Assembly (NCBI GenBank): GCA_013396755.1
Contig: VWZF01004011.1
Location: 186,907-250,906 of the forward strand
Direction: 5' to 3'
DNA: 64,000 nucleotides
From: Sclerurus mexicanus
Taxonomy: Eukaryota > Chordata > Aves > Passeriformes > Furnariidae
A model generated the notes under the pieces. That model saw nothing but the letters and a program-made list of their open reading frames with translations, had not been told where the DNA came from and did not search any database. This document shows positions 1 to 13,259 of the stretch, in pieces (position 1 is the first letter of the stretch; every line of letters starts with the position of its first letter). The position numbers and the translations under genes were made by a program.

Positions 1-600
1 TTTCATGTATTCCAGGAAATGGATAAATCAGAACAATGCATCCTTTGTATGAAAGCTCAAGAAAGAATTTCTGGAACTCTTCACATAAAACATTCTTTTT
101 ACAAAAACTGATGCCTTGTTTGTAAAGAATGAACTACTGTTTAAGTAAAGGCAACCTACTTAAATTTAGTTGTCTTTAAAGACTGCAGTGGTGAGGGAAG
201 ACACTGGTCATCCTGAGCTGCTTTGCCTTCACGTGTCTATCTGAAGGGAACATATATAATTTGTGTATAAAGAAAGAAAGTAGTTCTAGGTTCTCTAGAG
301 TCAATGAGTATCTTTATGTCCTAATGGCTCTTCTCTATTCTTCCTGATATGAAAGAATTGAGCCCAGTAGCAGTATATTTCTATTAACTCCCAGAAAGCA
401 AGCGCAGCAGTCAGCAAGCATGTAAACAACCCTTCTCTTTCAGATCTGAATGATACCATGCATACCTGCCACTTTGGAGAAATCAGTTGTAGCACAACCT
501 ATGTCATCAGTCCTTTCTTGAAACAGTGATAACTGAATGCGAGGAACATTATGTGTTAAAAAAAAAAAACCTGCCAGGCACATACAACTGTTAAGGTTAT
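1..600. other. Unannotated non-coding stretch
   Basis: AT-rich unique sequence with only short chance open frames and no repeat that I recognise. No splice-flanked open frame or RNA gene was seen. Confidence 0.6.
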
Positions 601-682
601 GATGTCTTAATTTTGTTTGCAATTTTCCCTGAGCTCATTTTGATGTCTTAATTTTGTTTGAAATTTTCCCTGAGCTCATTTT
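601..682. repeat. 41-bp tandem duplication, two copies
   Basis: A 41-bp unit starting GATGTCTTAATTTTG and ending GAGCTCATTTT occurs at 601-641 and again at 642-682. I see one substitution between the copies (TTTGC against TTTGA). It lies in AT-rich non-coding DNA and is a simple local duplication, probably from replication slippage. Confidence 0.9.
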
Positions 683-2962
683 CCTTGTTCTGAATTCATG
701 GGCTGGAAATTATAGATAAATTTTCTGCTGTTAACTCCAGGTATCCATTATTTTCTGAAGAATAATAGTGTGAGAGAACAGGCCCTGCTTTTTGCAGTGG
801 CTTATGACCTCTATTTTTCATCCATCATTTTTGTTTCCAGACACAGGACAGGACACAAATGTTCAACCAATGTGCCAGGAGAGAGCATCAGCACTTTTAA
901 ACCTATCCAGAGTGCATACATATGAAAATAGAAAGTCAGAATACAGATATGTCTGTGTGGAGAAATGATTCATGAATAGCTAATATATAGCACTCCACTA
1001 TCCCATAACTGTTAATTTCTGATGCACATGTCTGTGGAGAAGAGCTGACACATACAACCATTTAAATCTCAGAAATCATCAGGCAAAGAGACAAAAATTA
1101 AGGTATTCCACTCTTAGCTATTTCTGAGCCTGACACATGAATGCTGTAAGCCAGAAATATTGTACCACTATCTCTTAACAAAAAGAGAGCTTTTTCTTCC
1201 CCTTCCCTCCATTTGGTAATTCCAAGGGAGGTTGCATGTTCTATATCAGATTGTGGCTAGTAGCGACAAGTGTGATATAGCAGTAGGCTTTATTAAGGAC
1301 ATTAGAAATATTTAAAAGTGCTAAGTAGGCCAAAAAGGCATTTAAAATATTCCAAAGGCAAGCTAAGAGAAAAGGTCTTTTAACACTTCAGAGCAGATAC
1401 TCTAGAAACCTCAGGATCTAACAGCTTCTTCTTATGCGCTTAACAGCAAGGCTGGGCTTTCCAGAGTACTAAACTCCACAGTTTGACCACTGGGATTAGG
1501 AGCTCTGCCCAGCTAGAAGCAGGACTTTTATTTTTCAGCCCTAGATTTCTTTGCAAGTCCGATATTGAAGTATCAGGGAAATATTATCCAATAATTTGTT
1601 TTATTAAGCAAAAAATCCAAACCCACTGTGTTCCCTGGAAGTCTGGCAGGTCTCACATTATAATAATAGGTAGCTAATGTCCTTGAGGACAGAGTGGAGG
1701 AGATTGTTGTGTGGCTGAACAGCTCCAACCCAATGGTCAGTTTTGCTGTGTTATACTGGGAAGAACTGGATTGAAGTGGGTATAAGTATGTACCAGATGA
1801 CACCAAGAATATGGGCAGAGTATTGAAAGAAGTGGATAAACTTATTGTTTTTTCTTATCAATAAACTAGAAGGCATCAGGTTTGTGGGACACTATAAATA
1901 TCCACTCTGTCCTCTTGCTCTGTAAAGTAAAACTGCATGAGGTGAGACTTACCTGTACTACCTGACAGGAGAAATAGAAACTTTACTCACAGTGTCACTA
2001 CCCATGGCAGTCTGATTACCCGGATATTGTATTTGAATATTCAGATAAAAGCAACAATTTTTCCTTTACGTTTAAGTAAAGGAAAGATTTATACAACTAT
2101 AAGTGAAACCATTCTTCTGAAATAAATATGATTCTAAAGTTTAGAAATCCTCAGACCATTCTCTAAACAAAGATGTGGGAAACTATTACTGTTTATATTA
2201 AATATTCCCATGTGGATCTTTTGGTCCTTGTGGAATATGAATGGCAATCTGTTGTAAAATCCCTACTGGACCTGTCAACACTTTCTATATGAGGCATCCC
2301 AGATACACAGAGGAGTGGAGCATGCATGGCAGAGGGACATACCTGTTTTCTTAGGAATTACTCACTCCTGTGGTGGCAGACAGGTTTTCTGAGGCTACAC
2401 AGATATTAGAGAAAATCACTAAAGTGATTTTTCATAGGGGAGGAGATGATACATTCTTACTTATTACCAGCTTGGGGAAACAGGAGAACTACTCCTGATT
2501 TAGAGAAGGAACTTGAGACTAAAAGGTTTGTCCTGTGACACAGTTACTCTTCATTCTCACAAGCCCTATTTTCTACAGTCAATACACACTTACTAGGCTT
2601 CACCTTGAACCTTCTTACTTTTCTCTGCTGCCTTAATGGAAACCTGGCCCAGAAACCACCTTTTTCTCTAGGACTAAATTAATTCCTGGGCTATTTATAA
2701 CAATTTCTGCTTGTGACAATATGTTTCATCTGTTTAAACCTCTTCCTAGTATTTCTCCCTCTTTTCCTCCTTAGTGTATTTGTGAAAAGTAACCTCATCA
2801 TCCCTTGGGTTTCATTGCATTGTTGACCCATCTCACAGTCTTCTGGCCTCTTCTAAGACAGGATCCCCAGTGTGCCCTTTGGTAGGACTGTTCGATGAAC
2901 TCTTAATCACTCGATGATCTTTTCTCTGCTCTTATTCCCTGCATGTGAACCTGGTCACAGAT

Positions 2963-2965
<3 letters not shown>
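683..2965. other. Unannotated non-coding stretch
   Basis: Unique AT-rich DNA. Open frames here are under 80 codons and resemble no family I know. The stretch 1680-1860 has a short match to CR1 wording (GATGACACCAAG at about 1796), but too little to annotate. The 3' end leads into a poly-A tract. Confidence 0.55.
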
Positions 2966-3001
<36 letters not shown>

Positions 3002-3029
3002 TAAAAAAAAAAAAAAAAAAAAAAAAAAA
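2966..3029. repeat. Double poly-A tract
   Basis: A run of 34 A (2966-2999), the trinucleotide GGT, then a run of 27 A (3003-3029). It could be the tail of an inserted retro-copy, or plain slippage. I could not identify a retroposed body upstream or a target-site duplication around it. Confidence 0.9.
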
Positions 3030-4020
3030 GATAAAGATAGGTTCAAAGTACACCAGAGAATCTCCATACACTGCCTTGGAGAAGGACCGTCCATACCAGA
3101 AACACTTCAACTGATAAACTGCAAGCTTGACTTCTCATGATCAAGAATTCATTACAATTTCCACAGTATTTTTTCATTCTTCTATTATTTCCAGATGATG
3201 AGGTCTGACTATCATTTACAGCACTTATACAATTAAGTGAGAGGTGAATCAGGGCCAGGTTGTTTGCCAATAAAATAAGTAAGACTCAAACACTTCATGT
3301 CACTGTTTATTTTCACACTCCTCCTGAAGATATAGCTAGGTCAGCTACACCAAACTTTGACTTCAGGATGCCTTGTATAAGGCTCATGCTCAAGCTATCT
3401 TGTTCATACCTTTTTGAATGCTTCCTCCAGACATACTTGTAGCCCAAAGTATAATTCCTGGTGAGAATTAAACCAAAAAAATCAAGATTAAAAGTTCTCT
3501 GTTGTTTCTGTATATAAATAAAGTAGTACTTATACTGTGCATATCTGAGATTAGCTCTATTTTTACATCTACATAAAGAGAAGTTCTTATTTTATAGGAA
3601 ATATTGTTTCCTTAAAATCAATTACAAAATTCCTACTGAGTTCAGTGGACTAGGATTCCTTTCACAAAGTTTGATTTACTACTTCACTGCATGAGCTGTA
3701 TGCCAGGGTAACTTCACTGAAATTACTGGAATTCCCTTGGCGTGAAAGCAACGAAATCAGAAAAAAACCTCTGAGTACAGAGAATCAACTTTTTACTGGA
3801 ATGAAAGGATTACAATTGAGGGATAACAGTTTTGATAAACATCAGCTAACTGAGATGTTTGCAACTGGCTCATTAGACAGTTACATACTGCTATAAAAGC
3901 CAAAACTAAATATATTTCATGTATTCATACCATTTTATAAAACTGAAATCTTGCATAGACAAAACAGGGAAACTGCAAAGACTTACATCACTGCTAAATG
4001 ACTTTCTCTTTAAAAAGTGC
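3030..4020. other. Unannotated non-coding stretch
   Basis: Unique AT-rich sequence. Open frames at 3043-3270 (minus) and 3260-3442 (plus) have no recognisable content and no convincing splice context. Confidence 0.55.
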
Positions 4021-4090
4021 TCAATGTGTTTTAGACCAAGAGCCAAATTCTGCCCCTTGATATACACATGCAAATTCCATTAAAGTAGCT
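4021..4090. repeat. Possible old interspersed-repeat fragment
   Basis: The wording GCCAAATTCTGCCCCTTGAT followed by a CAAATTCCATTAAAGT-type segment resembles a very old amniote repeat often seen in bird and reptile DNA, in the style of 'caaattctgccct...ccattgacttcaatgg'. This is pattern memory only. The piece is short and divergent, so the assignment is weak. Confidence 0.25.
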
Positions 4091-5303
4091 GGAAGTGCAT
4101 ATTCATACTTGTGGGAATGATTTGGCTGTGTAAAGGCAGTTCTGGGAGCATTGACTGCAAGGGCTGTTCAAGAATTTACCAGGGAAAATTCTTTTTTGTT
4201 TTATTTTGTTGTCAAAAACTGTTGATTTGTCAAAACCAAACATTTCTGCACAAATATATATAGCATGTTTGACAATGATCACATTTGTGGTCAAGGAATA
4301 AGAGAAAGCTAATGTCCACAGCACAGCCAACAAACACTTAAGCCAAACTGAGAGTTAGCATTCATATTTATGCTTTCCCAAACATACTCTTTTCCCTTCC
4401 AGTCCATGATGAATCCTTTGACTGGGAAAAATCATCATCAGTCTTCCTCACTGGAGCTATTTCACACAGTTCTATAAATTCAGTATTAATTGGACAAAGA
4501 AACTGCCCAATCATCACTTCCCAATCTCACAGTTTTGTGCTTCTGTCAGTAAAAACAATTCCTTCAACTCTTCCTTCCTTTCATGGCATTCTCCTCTTAA
4601 AAGAGACTTGTTCTTAATTGAACAAGGCATCGGCATATCTAATACCTGTCACAAAAAAGGAAAGGGGAAAAATTCTGACTCATCAGAAGTGGCCATGAGA
4701 TATTTGTTTTCCTGTAAATTCCACTCATCCCCTTAAAAATACTAGCAAAATAGTACTTGCTTTTGGTTTTGCTTTGAAAACGTATATATTTGTCTATATC
4801 AATAGCTTTTTATATATTTGCTTCCCACCTCGAGTATTTCAGAAATTGAATTAATACTTCACTAAACTTGCAGTTTTCAAGGTACTTGGGGATACAAACT
4901 AAGTAACAAACTTTTTATATGCATACATATAAGACCAACAGCTGGAGAGACACCATGCTTCTGCTGTGCTGTTTGCCAAAGCAGCTGACACCATAGGTGG
5001 GAGGACTAGTTGGGAAGAGAGGAATTTAACACTAATAGTGCATTTTATGGATGGCTTATCTGGCTGACCTTTGGAAGGCAGTGTGATAGATTAAAACACA
5101 ACTTGCCAGAAGTGCAGCCAGTAAGTTGGGATCTAAATCCATCAGGGAGTGAGGCTAAAACAATGCCTACATGCCAGTCCTGCTTAGTCCTTTCTGTGAG
5201 TGAGCCCCAGGGTGGTGATCTCATGCCCCCACCTACCCAAGGCAAGTGCAGAACAGTTTTTATAAGACATGCAAGACATGAATATCATTGCAATTATAAC
5301 ATT
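4091..5303. other. Unannotated non-coding stretch
   Basis: Unique sequence without recognised features. The 108-codon plus-strand frame at 5010-5336 ends in a phenylalanine run encoded by a poly-T tract and shows no family similarity, so I take it as chance. Confidence 0.55.
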
Positions 5304-5332
5304 TTTCTTTTTTTCTTTTTTTTTTTTTTTTG
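5304..5332. repeat. T-rich homopolymer tract
   Basis: Runs of T interrupted by single C residues, ending in an uninterrupted run before GGTGACTAA. Low-complexity DNA. Confidence 0.85.
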
Positions 5333-7299
5333 GTGACTAATGCTGGTGGCTGACACCTACGCCTTCCAGTTCCCACTTTGGGCAGCTCAGAAAGGAAGTC
5401 TTGGCCCCTGTGAGATACTTTTTACCATCTGGCAAATGCAGGGGACAGGGTTTACAAGATGAACAAGCTTAATACTAGCTCTTTACACAGGCTGAATTTC
5501 ACTACCTGCCATTAAAAGTAGCAATGGTGACTTTTTGTCAGTATGAACCCCTTTTGGAGTCACTGATTTTTAAGAAATCCTTGCTGCTTGTAAATGAAGT
5601 TCAAATTAAACATATCTCCCTCTATATTTCTTTTTTCCAAAACAGTTTTCTTGNGAGCCTTTTCAGTTTTAGCAATTTCACTTCTAACTGAAGTCCTGTA
5701 GAGAAATGCTTTCCCGTCAGCTGGGCCTCTTCCTATCTTATCAAATAATATTAGCTTGCACTCCATTTATACCACATAAAGCCTTACAAACTCTCATAGC
5801 TTTTAACCTGTCATGCAGATTAAGACCTCATTAAATTTCATACCACCTTCAGCATGATCATGTTACCTAATGTTAAAGATTTTGAGGCAACAAAATCAGT
5901 ACTGGTACAGAATGAAAGCAGGGGGATCTTTCATCATGTGGCTGTTTGTAGCTTCATTTGCTAAAAAGAGAATTTACTGTCTGATAAATTTATTTCAGTC
6001 TGGTCTGTGTTTCTGCATGTGCGCTGCCTGGACAAAGTATGCCTTGCATTTCTCCTCACAAACTGATTGCATGACCTGTGCTTCTGAGTTTGAATGAACA
6101 TGTCCATGTTCCTAGATAAGATATGGCTATTTGAGAATTAATAAAATGTGTGTGTGCATGCAGACATGCATACACATGCATGTATTTACTTTATAAATAG
6201 ATACAGGATGAATGAGCTTACATAGGTACAGGAATGACATTCATCTACATTTTTTTCTGTCTCTTCTCACATGTTTGCAAAAAAAACTGTTCAGAGAGAA
6301 ATAACTGGAACCAAAGGGGAGAACACTCTTCATGTGTTTGCAGCACAATAGCAGCTATAGGTGATTATTTCCAGACTGGAAACTTCTGATGTGAGCACTG
6401 TATATACAGTGTAGAATACCAACTGTGCCACAGGAACATTACAGTTGAAGCAGGTGGGGGTGAAGGCCTCAGGCTTACACAGTACACATCCCTCAAGGAT
6501 ATGAGCATCTCACAACAGTCTTTTGTTTGTCCTAATAACAAGTTCCTTAACTGGGATGTAACACACGGCTGACATAGAGATGGGGAGCAGAGCACAGACT
6601 GTGGGCAGAAGCTGCCCATGGCAGTTGAGGGAGAGTAGAAAGTGAATGCAAGTTTTCCCCAGGTTTGACCTGAAGCTCTAGCATTTGGTTCACCCTTTCT
6701 CACTGAGTGCTTAGCTAATTATCTAGGAGTCCTTATCAGGGCATTACAAGACATCTCTACAGAACAGCGTCAATTAAAAATGGCTTTGATGAATTTCTCC
6801 TCGTACTTTCTTTCACTTTTTAAATTACTCTTTCTGTTCCAAAGGATTAGTGCACAAATGACACCATATCATTTTACTCTTGAAAGTACACCTTGTTCGG
6901 TTGAGAGAATTGTTTAGGGAGCAGGAAGGGTGGGAAATGAAAAGAGCAATGACAGCTTTCTCCCAGCACATGGTGCAATCCCCTTGCTGGTGGAGGTGGG
7001 GGTAGTGCCCCTCTTGACCTCCCCACTCTGAGCCCCATTTCCTTCCCCGCTGCCTGCCCACCCAACATCAGCAGCCTTTGGATGGGGTTGGACGAGGGTG
7101 TCCCTCTGCCAAGCCCAGATAGCCACTCAAAGGACTTCCCTGTGTCACATCTGTTGTAAACTTCGCCATGCTTTTCCTGTGTCTGCACAACATCTCAGCT
7201 CATTAGGAAGACATGAGATAGGAGAGGGCCCGATATGAAGCTGTTTGGATCCCCCCAGCCCGGTAGATCCTCCTTTCTGTACCATGCATGGGACCCTTA
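5333..7299. other. Unannotated non-coding stretch with one N
   Basis: Unique sequence with a single ambiguous base at 5654. Unlike the other Ns in the window, I see no duplicated sequence around it. The area 6900-7150 is locally GC-richer and gives overlapping minus-strand open frames in several registers, typical of chance frames in GC-rich DNA. A short TGTG/CATGCA-rich patch lies near 6150-6185. Confidence 0.5.
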
Positions 7300-8240
7300 A
7301 CTTTAACCCAGCCGTGCCTTTTGTCTGAAAGGGAGAGACTATTTATGAGGAGTCATACAAAATAAACACAGAGAGTTCACCATAAAATATGACAACCACT
7401 TTAAATAATGTTGACTTAATTAAACTTTAAACTTTATTTATATATTTTATGGCCGTAGTGTGAGCTCTTCTCGGATGTTTACTTCAGTGAAAAATCCATC
7501 ATGTGAGAGCCTTGAAAGGAATTAATCCCCTTACCCCTGGCACAGAACTCAGCTCCAACAATTCAGATCTAAATATTTAGTGATGGATGATACATGTTTA
7601 TAGAACAGAGGGCAGCATGACATTTAAATGGGATCTGGGGTTGCTATAGTGAGCGGACATTGTTGAAAAGAAACTGGAAGCTGAAGCCATGCCAATTATC
7701 AGAAGCCAATAAGTCAGCCCCTTTTTGCCTGTTTTTTCCCTTCCGTCTATCCCTTCTGGGTTTTCAAAGGCTTCTTCACAGAAGGTTACGAGCGATTTTC
7801 CAAAGGAAAAGTTCTGCTGACTCTTGTACATTTGGTAGTGCATCCCATGGTTAAACTAATAGCCTCGTTGGGTGTCAGCCAAAGGTTACAGGCCTCTCAA
7901 AATATTCTTGGAAAAAAAAAAAAGAGTTTATCACTGAACTGAAGTTTCTCATTAGTAACCCTGTGTTGTCTAATCTGTGAAATTACATGATTAACTCTTT
8001 TGCAGAGACAGCTTCAGCCAGAGTTTGCAATCCCACAGGAAGTTATTAAAAGTATCACCGAGATAATTTCCCTGCTTTGTACTTGGCCCTTAGGGTAAAG
8101 GAAATACATCATTAGATGAGTACTTTATAATAAAGCTATAGATCACTAACAATTATTAAATGGCTGTCAAGAATGATTATTATTTTAAAAGTTGAGCACT
8201 GCGCAATTTGAAAAAAACAAATAAAAAACCTTGAAAGAAA
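7300..8240. promoter_or_regulatory. Candidate conserved non-coding block
   Basis: A long AT-rich stretch with dense homeodomain-type cores (TTAATTAAA near 7418, AATTATTAAATGG near 8150) and little repeat character. It has the texture of vertebrate conserved non-coding elements. This is inference from composition only; no alignment was possible. An exon-like segment lies at 8006-8051. Confidence 0.25.
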
Positions 8241-11200
8241 TTACTTCCTTTGTTTTTGTACAGAAATTAGAAACATGCCTTCCCCCCCCTTCCCTTTGAA
8301 GTGATGATTGGAATATAATCTTGCTTTGTACACAGCCATCTTACCTTCGACATTACTTTCTGAATCTCTAAAAATACTCCTGTGGAAAGCCACAGTTTGA
8401 GAGGACATTCCTCAGTGACCCAGATGATAGCATGTCTTTTTGCTTAAGCTGAGAACAACACCTTAACACGTGAGCCCTGAACTTCTGATGCTTCAAGTTA
8501 CTGAAGCAGAGGTGGTGGTTTTCACCTAGAAACAATCCTTGGTTTTGGTGAAAGTTGAATTCAGGGCTATCTGGGACACAGAAAACCTGCCCATCATGTA
8601 CTGTAGCTGAAGTCACTTGCAGATTTTCCATTTTGCATGATCTGTTGTCCTTTGTTTTGGCTTTCTCATGAGGTCCTCTCAGATCAATGGGTGGTTTAGT
8701 TTGCGTCTTTATGGAGGAGAGGTAACAATTCAGATCTTTATTAACCTCCCCAGCTACCCAGTTACTAAGACTTTTTTTAAGACTTTTTTTACCTACTTTT
8801 TTTTTTTTAAACCATTAGTGAAAAAGTGAAGTGGTGAGAAGAAGGGGAGGCTGACAATCTGACAATGCCTGTGAAGTCAGTCAGGCTGTGAGCCTCAGCT
8901 GGTGACACAGTTGCCCCGCAAGGGTGGCCGTGTAGCATCTGGTTGGATTGTGTAAAAGACAAATAGCTGTGAGAGGTTTGACAGAGGTGAAGTGCGTGGA
9001 AACAAAAGCCAACAAGCACTCTGTTGGTCCTCAAATCATATTCAGCCAAACACTTCTTCATTATGGGTTCAGATATAAGCCAGCAGAAAACTAAGCTGGA
9101 ATTTGAAAACATCATTTGTGCATCCAGAAAAGGAAGACTGCTACCAGGCATCTCTGAGAAAGCTTATTGATTTCCTGTGGAAAAGCCAGAACTTTCAAAA
9201 AGAGTTGATTTTAGATTTAACTATGAAGCTCTAAAAGCCCAGCCCTTAAGTGCACAGCAGGACCGTGCTCGCAGGAGAGCTTTTGTGATTGCATCACATT
9301 ATGGTCCTCATTATGACTAGTGAGCCCATTCATTACAATCTAGGAGTTAAGAAACAGTGCTTTGAGTCAGAAAAACTGAAATCTAGTATTTCCATGGGAG
9401 AACCTTTAGGGGTCCACAAACTGGAAAACATTGAAAATATTGATGTACATTCTAAATGCATACCTTCAGAATGGGAAAACAACACAAAGCAAAAGCCAAA
9501 AATGTTAACAGAAAATCTCTCACTCCAGTCTCTCATTTTGAACTGAGATGTTATAACACAGAGGTCTGAATTCGTAGAAGATAACCAAGCATGCACTCCA
9601 GAGCTGATTAGGAAAGCAATATAAACAAAATTCTGACTTGGGAGATGAATGTACAGTGTAATTTTCTTCATGTAGTTACATGTTCTCAGGACATGTATTC
9701 TGGCTGATGTTAATGATAAAACACTGATTTATAAAATTAGGAAGATCTGCAACTCTATATGACAGAATAGATGCAGCCAGTCACCAATAAAATGCCAATT
9801 CTTGCAGGGAGAGGTTTGCCATCCTCACATGACAGAGCAAGTACCTAATTTTACCATTAATTTCTGGCTATCTCTCCAGAAGATACATGAATCTTCCTTT
9901 GGTTTTACTGTGAATTATGTCTTTACATCCCCGGCAGCAGTTTTCATTCAGCTTTTGTTTGAAAACCAGCTTGTCATAGATAACAACTGAGCAAAATGCT
10001 CCTTTCTGCAGTATTAAATTATTTTCCTTCTTGTACTACTGATTTTTCTTATTTCTGTCATCTGAGAAAGAGATTACTCTTTACACATAGAAAACATAAC
10101 TCCAGCATCTAAACAAAGTTGTATTTTAAATCACTACTGTTCCTTTTTCACAAGTCTTGTATAACTGTCCTTTTGCTAACTAAAGGATATGGCCCTATTA
10201 ATTTTAAATTGCTTTTGTTGGTCCCCTATCTATCTGAGAGATGCTGGCCCTGTCTACTTTTATCCTGAACACAATTTTATGAGCCAGCGAAAGCTCTTGC
10301 TCTGTATGTACCCATGGCATTTGCAGAAAGTGATAATATCTGTTTCTTCTGCTGGAAAAGGAGGAGGAAAGCTCTCCTGTGACAGGGATGGGTGTCTGGA
10401 AGTGTGTCTCCTTTCCCTGTCACCAAGGTGCTGTTCTGCATTACTGAAGGCAGCAGGAACGCAGTGGTTCCCAGCTCATAGTCAACCTCCCATCTTCTAA
10501 TCACACTGCTTCAAGTAAAGGTGAAAATGCGGTAATCATACCAATGACGCATTGCCTAGACTGTCAACATCCTTCCTGACAGAGAGGTAGGAGAGGAGGG
10601 TCTTTCTTCTCTTCTAGCGGGGACCTGACACCTTCTAATGCCATAATTTGAGTGAGGCTTTGAAGATAAGGAGAAGTGGAGGAGGAAAATTCAAAAAAAT
10701 AACTGCTAGAACAGATGTGCAAAAACCCCTGAAAAATCCAACCCTTCATTGAGTACTTCCTTTACGCTTTTTGACTTTGCAGGCTACTCATTTTTTAAAG
10801 CAAATGTATCACTTCATTTCTGCCCTTTTTTGCCAAATCAGAAAATAGAATCATGCAAAGCATTATCACTCTTGTATTCATATTTGTAACTACTCTTACA
10901 TTTCAGATGTGGGGAAAATCCATTATTCATAATACTGTTTTATTTGGTAAAGCACCAGGTTCACAGATGATTAGTGATAGTTGACGAAATGAACTTTTTC
11001 TGAAGTTCAGAGGTCTTGCATTATATAAAATTGAATTTCTAAAATCAGTGCCTTTGATGTCTTCCCAGTGTAAATATTTTACTCACAATTAAGTACTTGG
11101 GACAAAAGTCTGGGAGAGTGGGGATACAGAAAGGGAAGGGGAGATGTTGTTAAAGGCAATCTTCAGCAAGACAACTTAAAAATATGACTATGATTTCTCA

Positions 11201-11485
11201 ATAGTTGCTACTGACTTTCCGGTTTACATGAATTTGCCAAATGTATTTTCTTTGGGTCAGATCTTACTTATCTTGCTCACAAAAGTATTCTTTTAGACTA
11301 CCCCTGAGAATAAAGAAACCCAAATGTTCCTTACTCATTCTGTTTTGCTAATTCCCTTAGGATCAGTTTAAATAAATTGGGGTCCTATGTTACTGGATCA
11401 GTTAACAGGCTGTGAAACTATACTAATGTTCATGTAAGCTAGATTTTTTTCAGAGGAAATACGTGTGTTAATTACTTTGGTTCTC
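8241..11485. other. Unannotated non-coding stretch
   Basis: Unique DNA with homopolymer runs (C-run near 8282, T-run near 8800). Open frames up to 114 codons (8807-9151 minus, 9333-9671 minus, 10189-10500 plus) show no recognisable domain, no conserved splice context and overlapping competitors on the other strand, so I do not call them genes. Confidence 0.5.
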
Positions 11486-11562
11486 TCATAATTAAAAAAA
11501 AAAAAACACAAAAAGCAACCAAACAAACAAACAAAAACAAACAAAAAAACAACGAAGAAGAA
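11486..11562. repeat. A-rich CAAA-type low-complexity tract
   Basis: A poly-A run followed by repeated ACAAACAAA units and AACGAAGAAGAAAGG. Simple-sequence DNA without coding content. Confidence 0.85.
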
Positions 11563-13255
11563 AGGTTTGTCTGTATTTAGAGTAGAAGCCCTGCAACCCA
11601 GAGGTGAGGCTTACCTGCATGCTGTGACTAGCCCAGCTCTAAACAGATGCTGCCTCTGCAGTTCCTGCCACTTTTGCAGCCCTAATTTTATTTGGAGTTT
11701 AGCAGACATTTTTTTCTCTTTTGTTCAGTTTTTGGCCAAATTTTTCATTTTCAATGCAAAAGCCAATGGTGACTTATCTGAAGGTTAACCCCGTATGCTG
11801 ACAGTCACAGAGCTGTAATAAACTGAGTTTTTGGAAATCTCAGCAATGATACAGCCTCATAGTGTACTGAATATCTATCACTTGAATTATGCCTGAACCT
11901 GTATGCGTACTGCATGTCTGTCTGTACCTGTATTATTGAAGTTCCTTTTCTACCTCTGTATGTTCTATTTTGCATATAACCCCGGTCTCAGATAGTTCAG
12001 ACTATACTGCTGAATCTGTTTGGGGTGAAAAAACAATTTGTAAGGACACAATGTACAGCCTTCATTGCAAAGTAAACTAGGAGCAAGCATGAGGGATGAG
12101 TTAGAGTGCAAGACTGCAGAGAGATGTGAGTCTGGTCAGGGGGGAGCTGGCTTGAGATTCCTGGCACATGGGTGTTATTTCTAGTGTTTCTGGCAGGAAG
12201 GCTAAGGAGGATGGGTAAGTGGCTTCCCACATTGTTTTAAACCTTACTTTGCATGGAGCTTGGACAATCTTTCAGTCTTCAATCCTGAGGCAGTGTCAAG
12301 AACACCCAATTTCCAGTGTAGGTCTTAAGTGACATTATGAAGGAGCTTTTTCCCATCAATATCACCATTTCTTTCTAATGCACTGTATAGTGTGTTCAGC
12401 CCCTGTTGATTCTTTACTAAAACCTTCTGAGTTTTTTCTAAACTTGTTTTTTTATTTCTATGGGCTATAAAATCTCATTAGCAGGAACTTTTCCCCCTTA
12501 GGTAGATACAATGCTGAACTGGCTAAGACAGCAATTTATATTCAAAGATATTCACCACTACCTGCAATTAGATCAGATCAAGGACTTTGACCTTTATTTG
12601 AACATTCTGCCTTGCCCTTGCCTCCCTTGGCTAGTGAGTAGATCTGCTGCAGACAAGTGCACATCTGGAAGAAGGCCTCTTTTCCTTGGGTGGTATGAAG
12701 TTCCCTCCTAATGTCACACAAATGGCCACATGGATATTGTCAAAAGCCCACAAAACTTGTCCTGCAGAAGACATGAGTTCAACTCCCAATCTTTTGCCTG
12801 GGGAGCCATTACTGAGCTTGGGCAAAATAGTTTTCAGTCTATAAACAAAAACTTTGACCTGCTCTTCTTAGCTGGCTTGTATAAACAGATCAGTTCATCA
12901 GAGAAGCAATGCAGGTTTCAGGAGGAAACAGGGCACCCTCTGCACACCTGGGACAGATCCTGTCTTGCTGCCTTCCTCTCTTACTGAGGGAGTGACAAAA
13001 CCCTTAAGATGTCTCCTCCTTCAGGCCACCCGGTGCACAGTGGGAGGGAAGAAAAGGGAACTCCCTACGGGGTCTCTGGATCAGTAGGCACCAACTGACT
13101 AATGGCAGGGTGGGGGAATAACCTTAGGGTACTTGGCTTTCAGCACACAGAGGAAAATGGTCATAGAAGATGGAAGAGGGGGAGTACCTGTTCCAAAATG
13201 GTTGTGATTACAGGGGTGGCAAACTTCCAGGGAAATGTAGCCTCAGTTCTGTTTT
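11563..13255. other. Unannotated non-coding stretch
   Basis: Unique sequence with short open frames only (73, 77, 66 and 85 codons). None resembles a known protein. Confidence 0.5.
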
Positions 13256-13259
13256 ATCA

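Noticed and set aside
1680..1860. Possible CR1 fragment (GATGACACCAAG)
   Set aside because: Only a dozen matching bases; the flanks do not follow CR1.
5010..5336. 108-codon plus-strand open frame
   Set aside because: Ends in a poly-Phe run from a T tract, has a competing open frame on the other strand, and shows no motif or splice context.
5654..5654. N as another misjoin
   Set aside because: No duplicated or broken repeat around it; may just be an ambiguous base.
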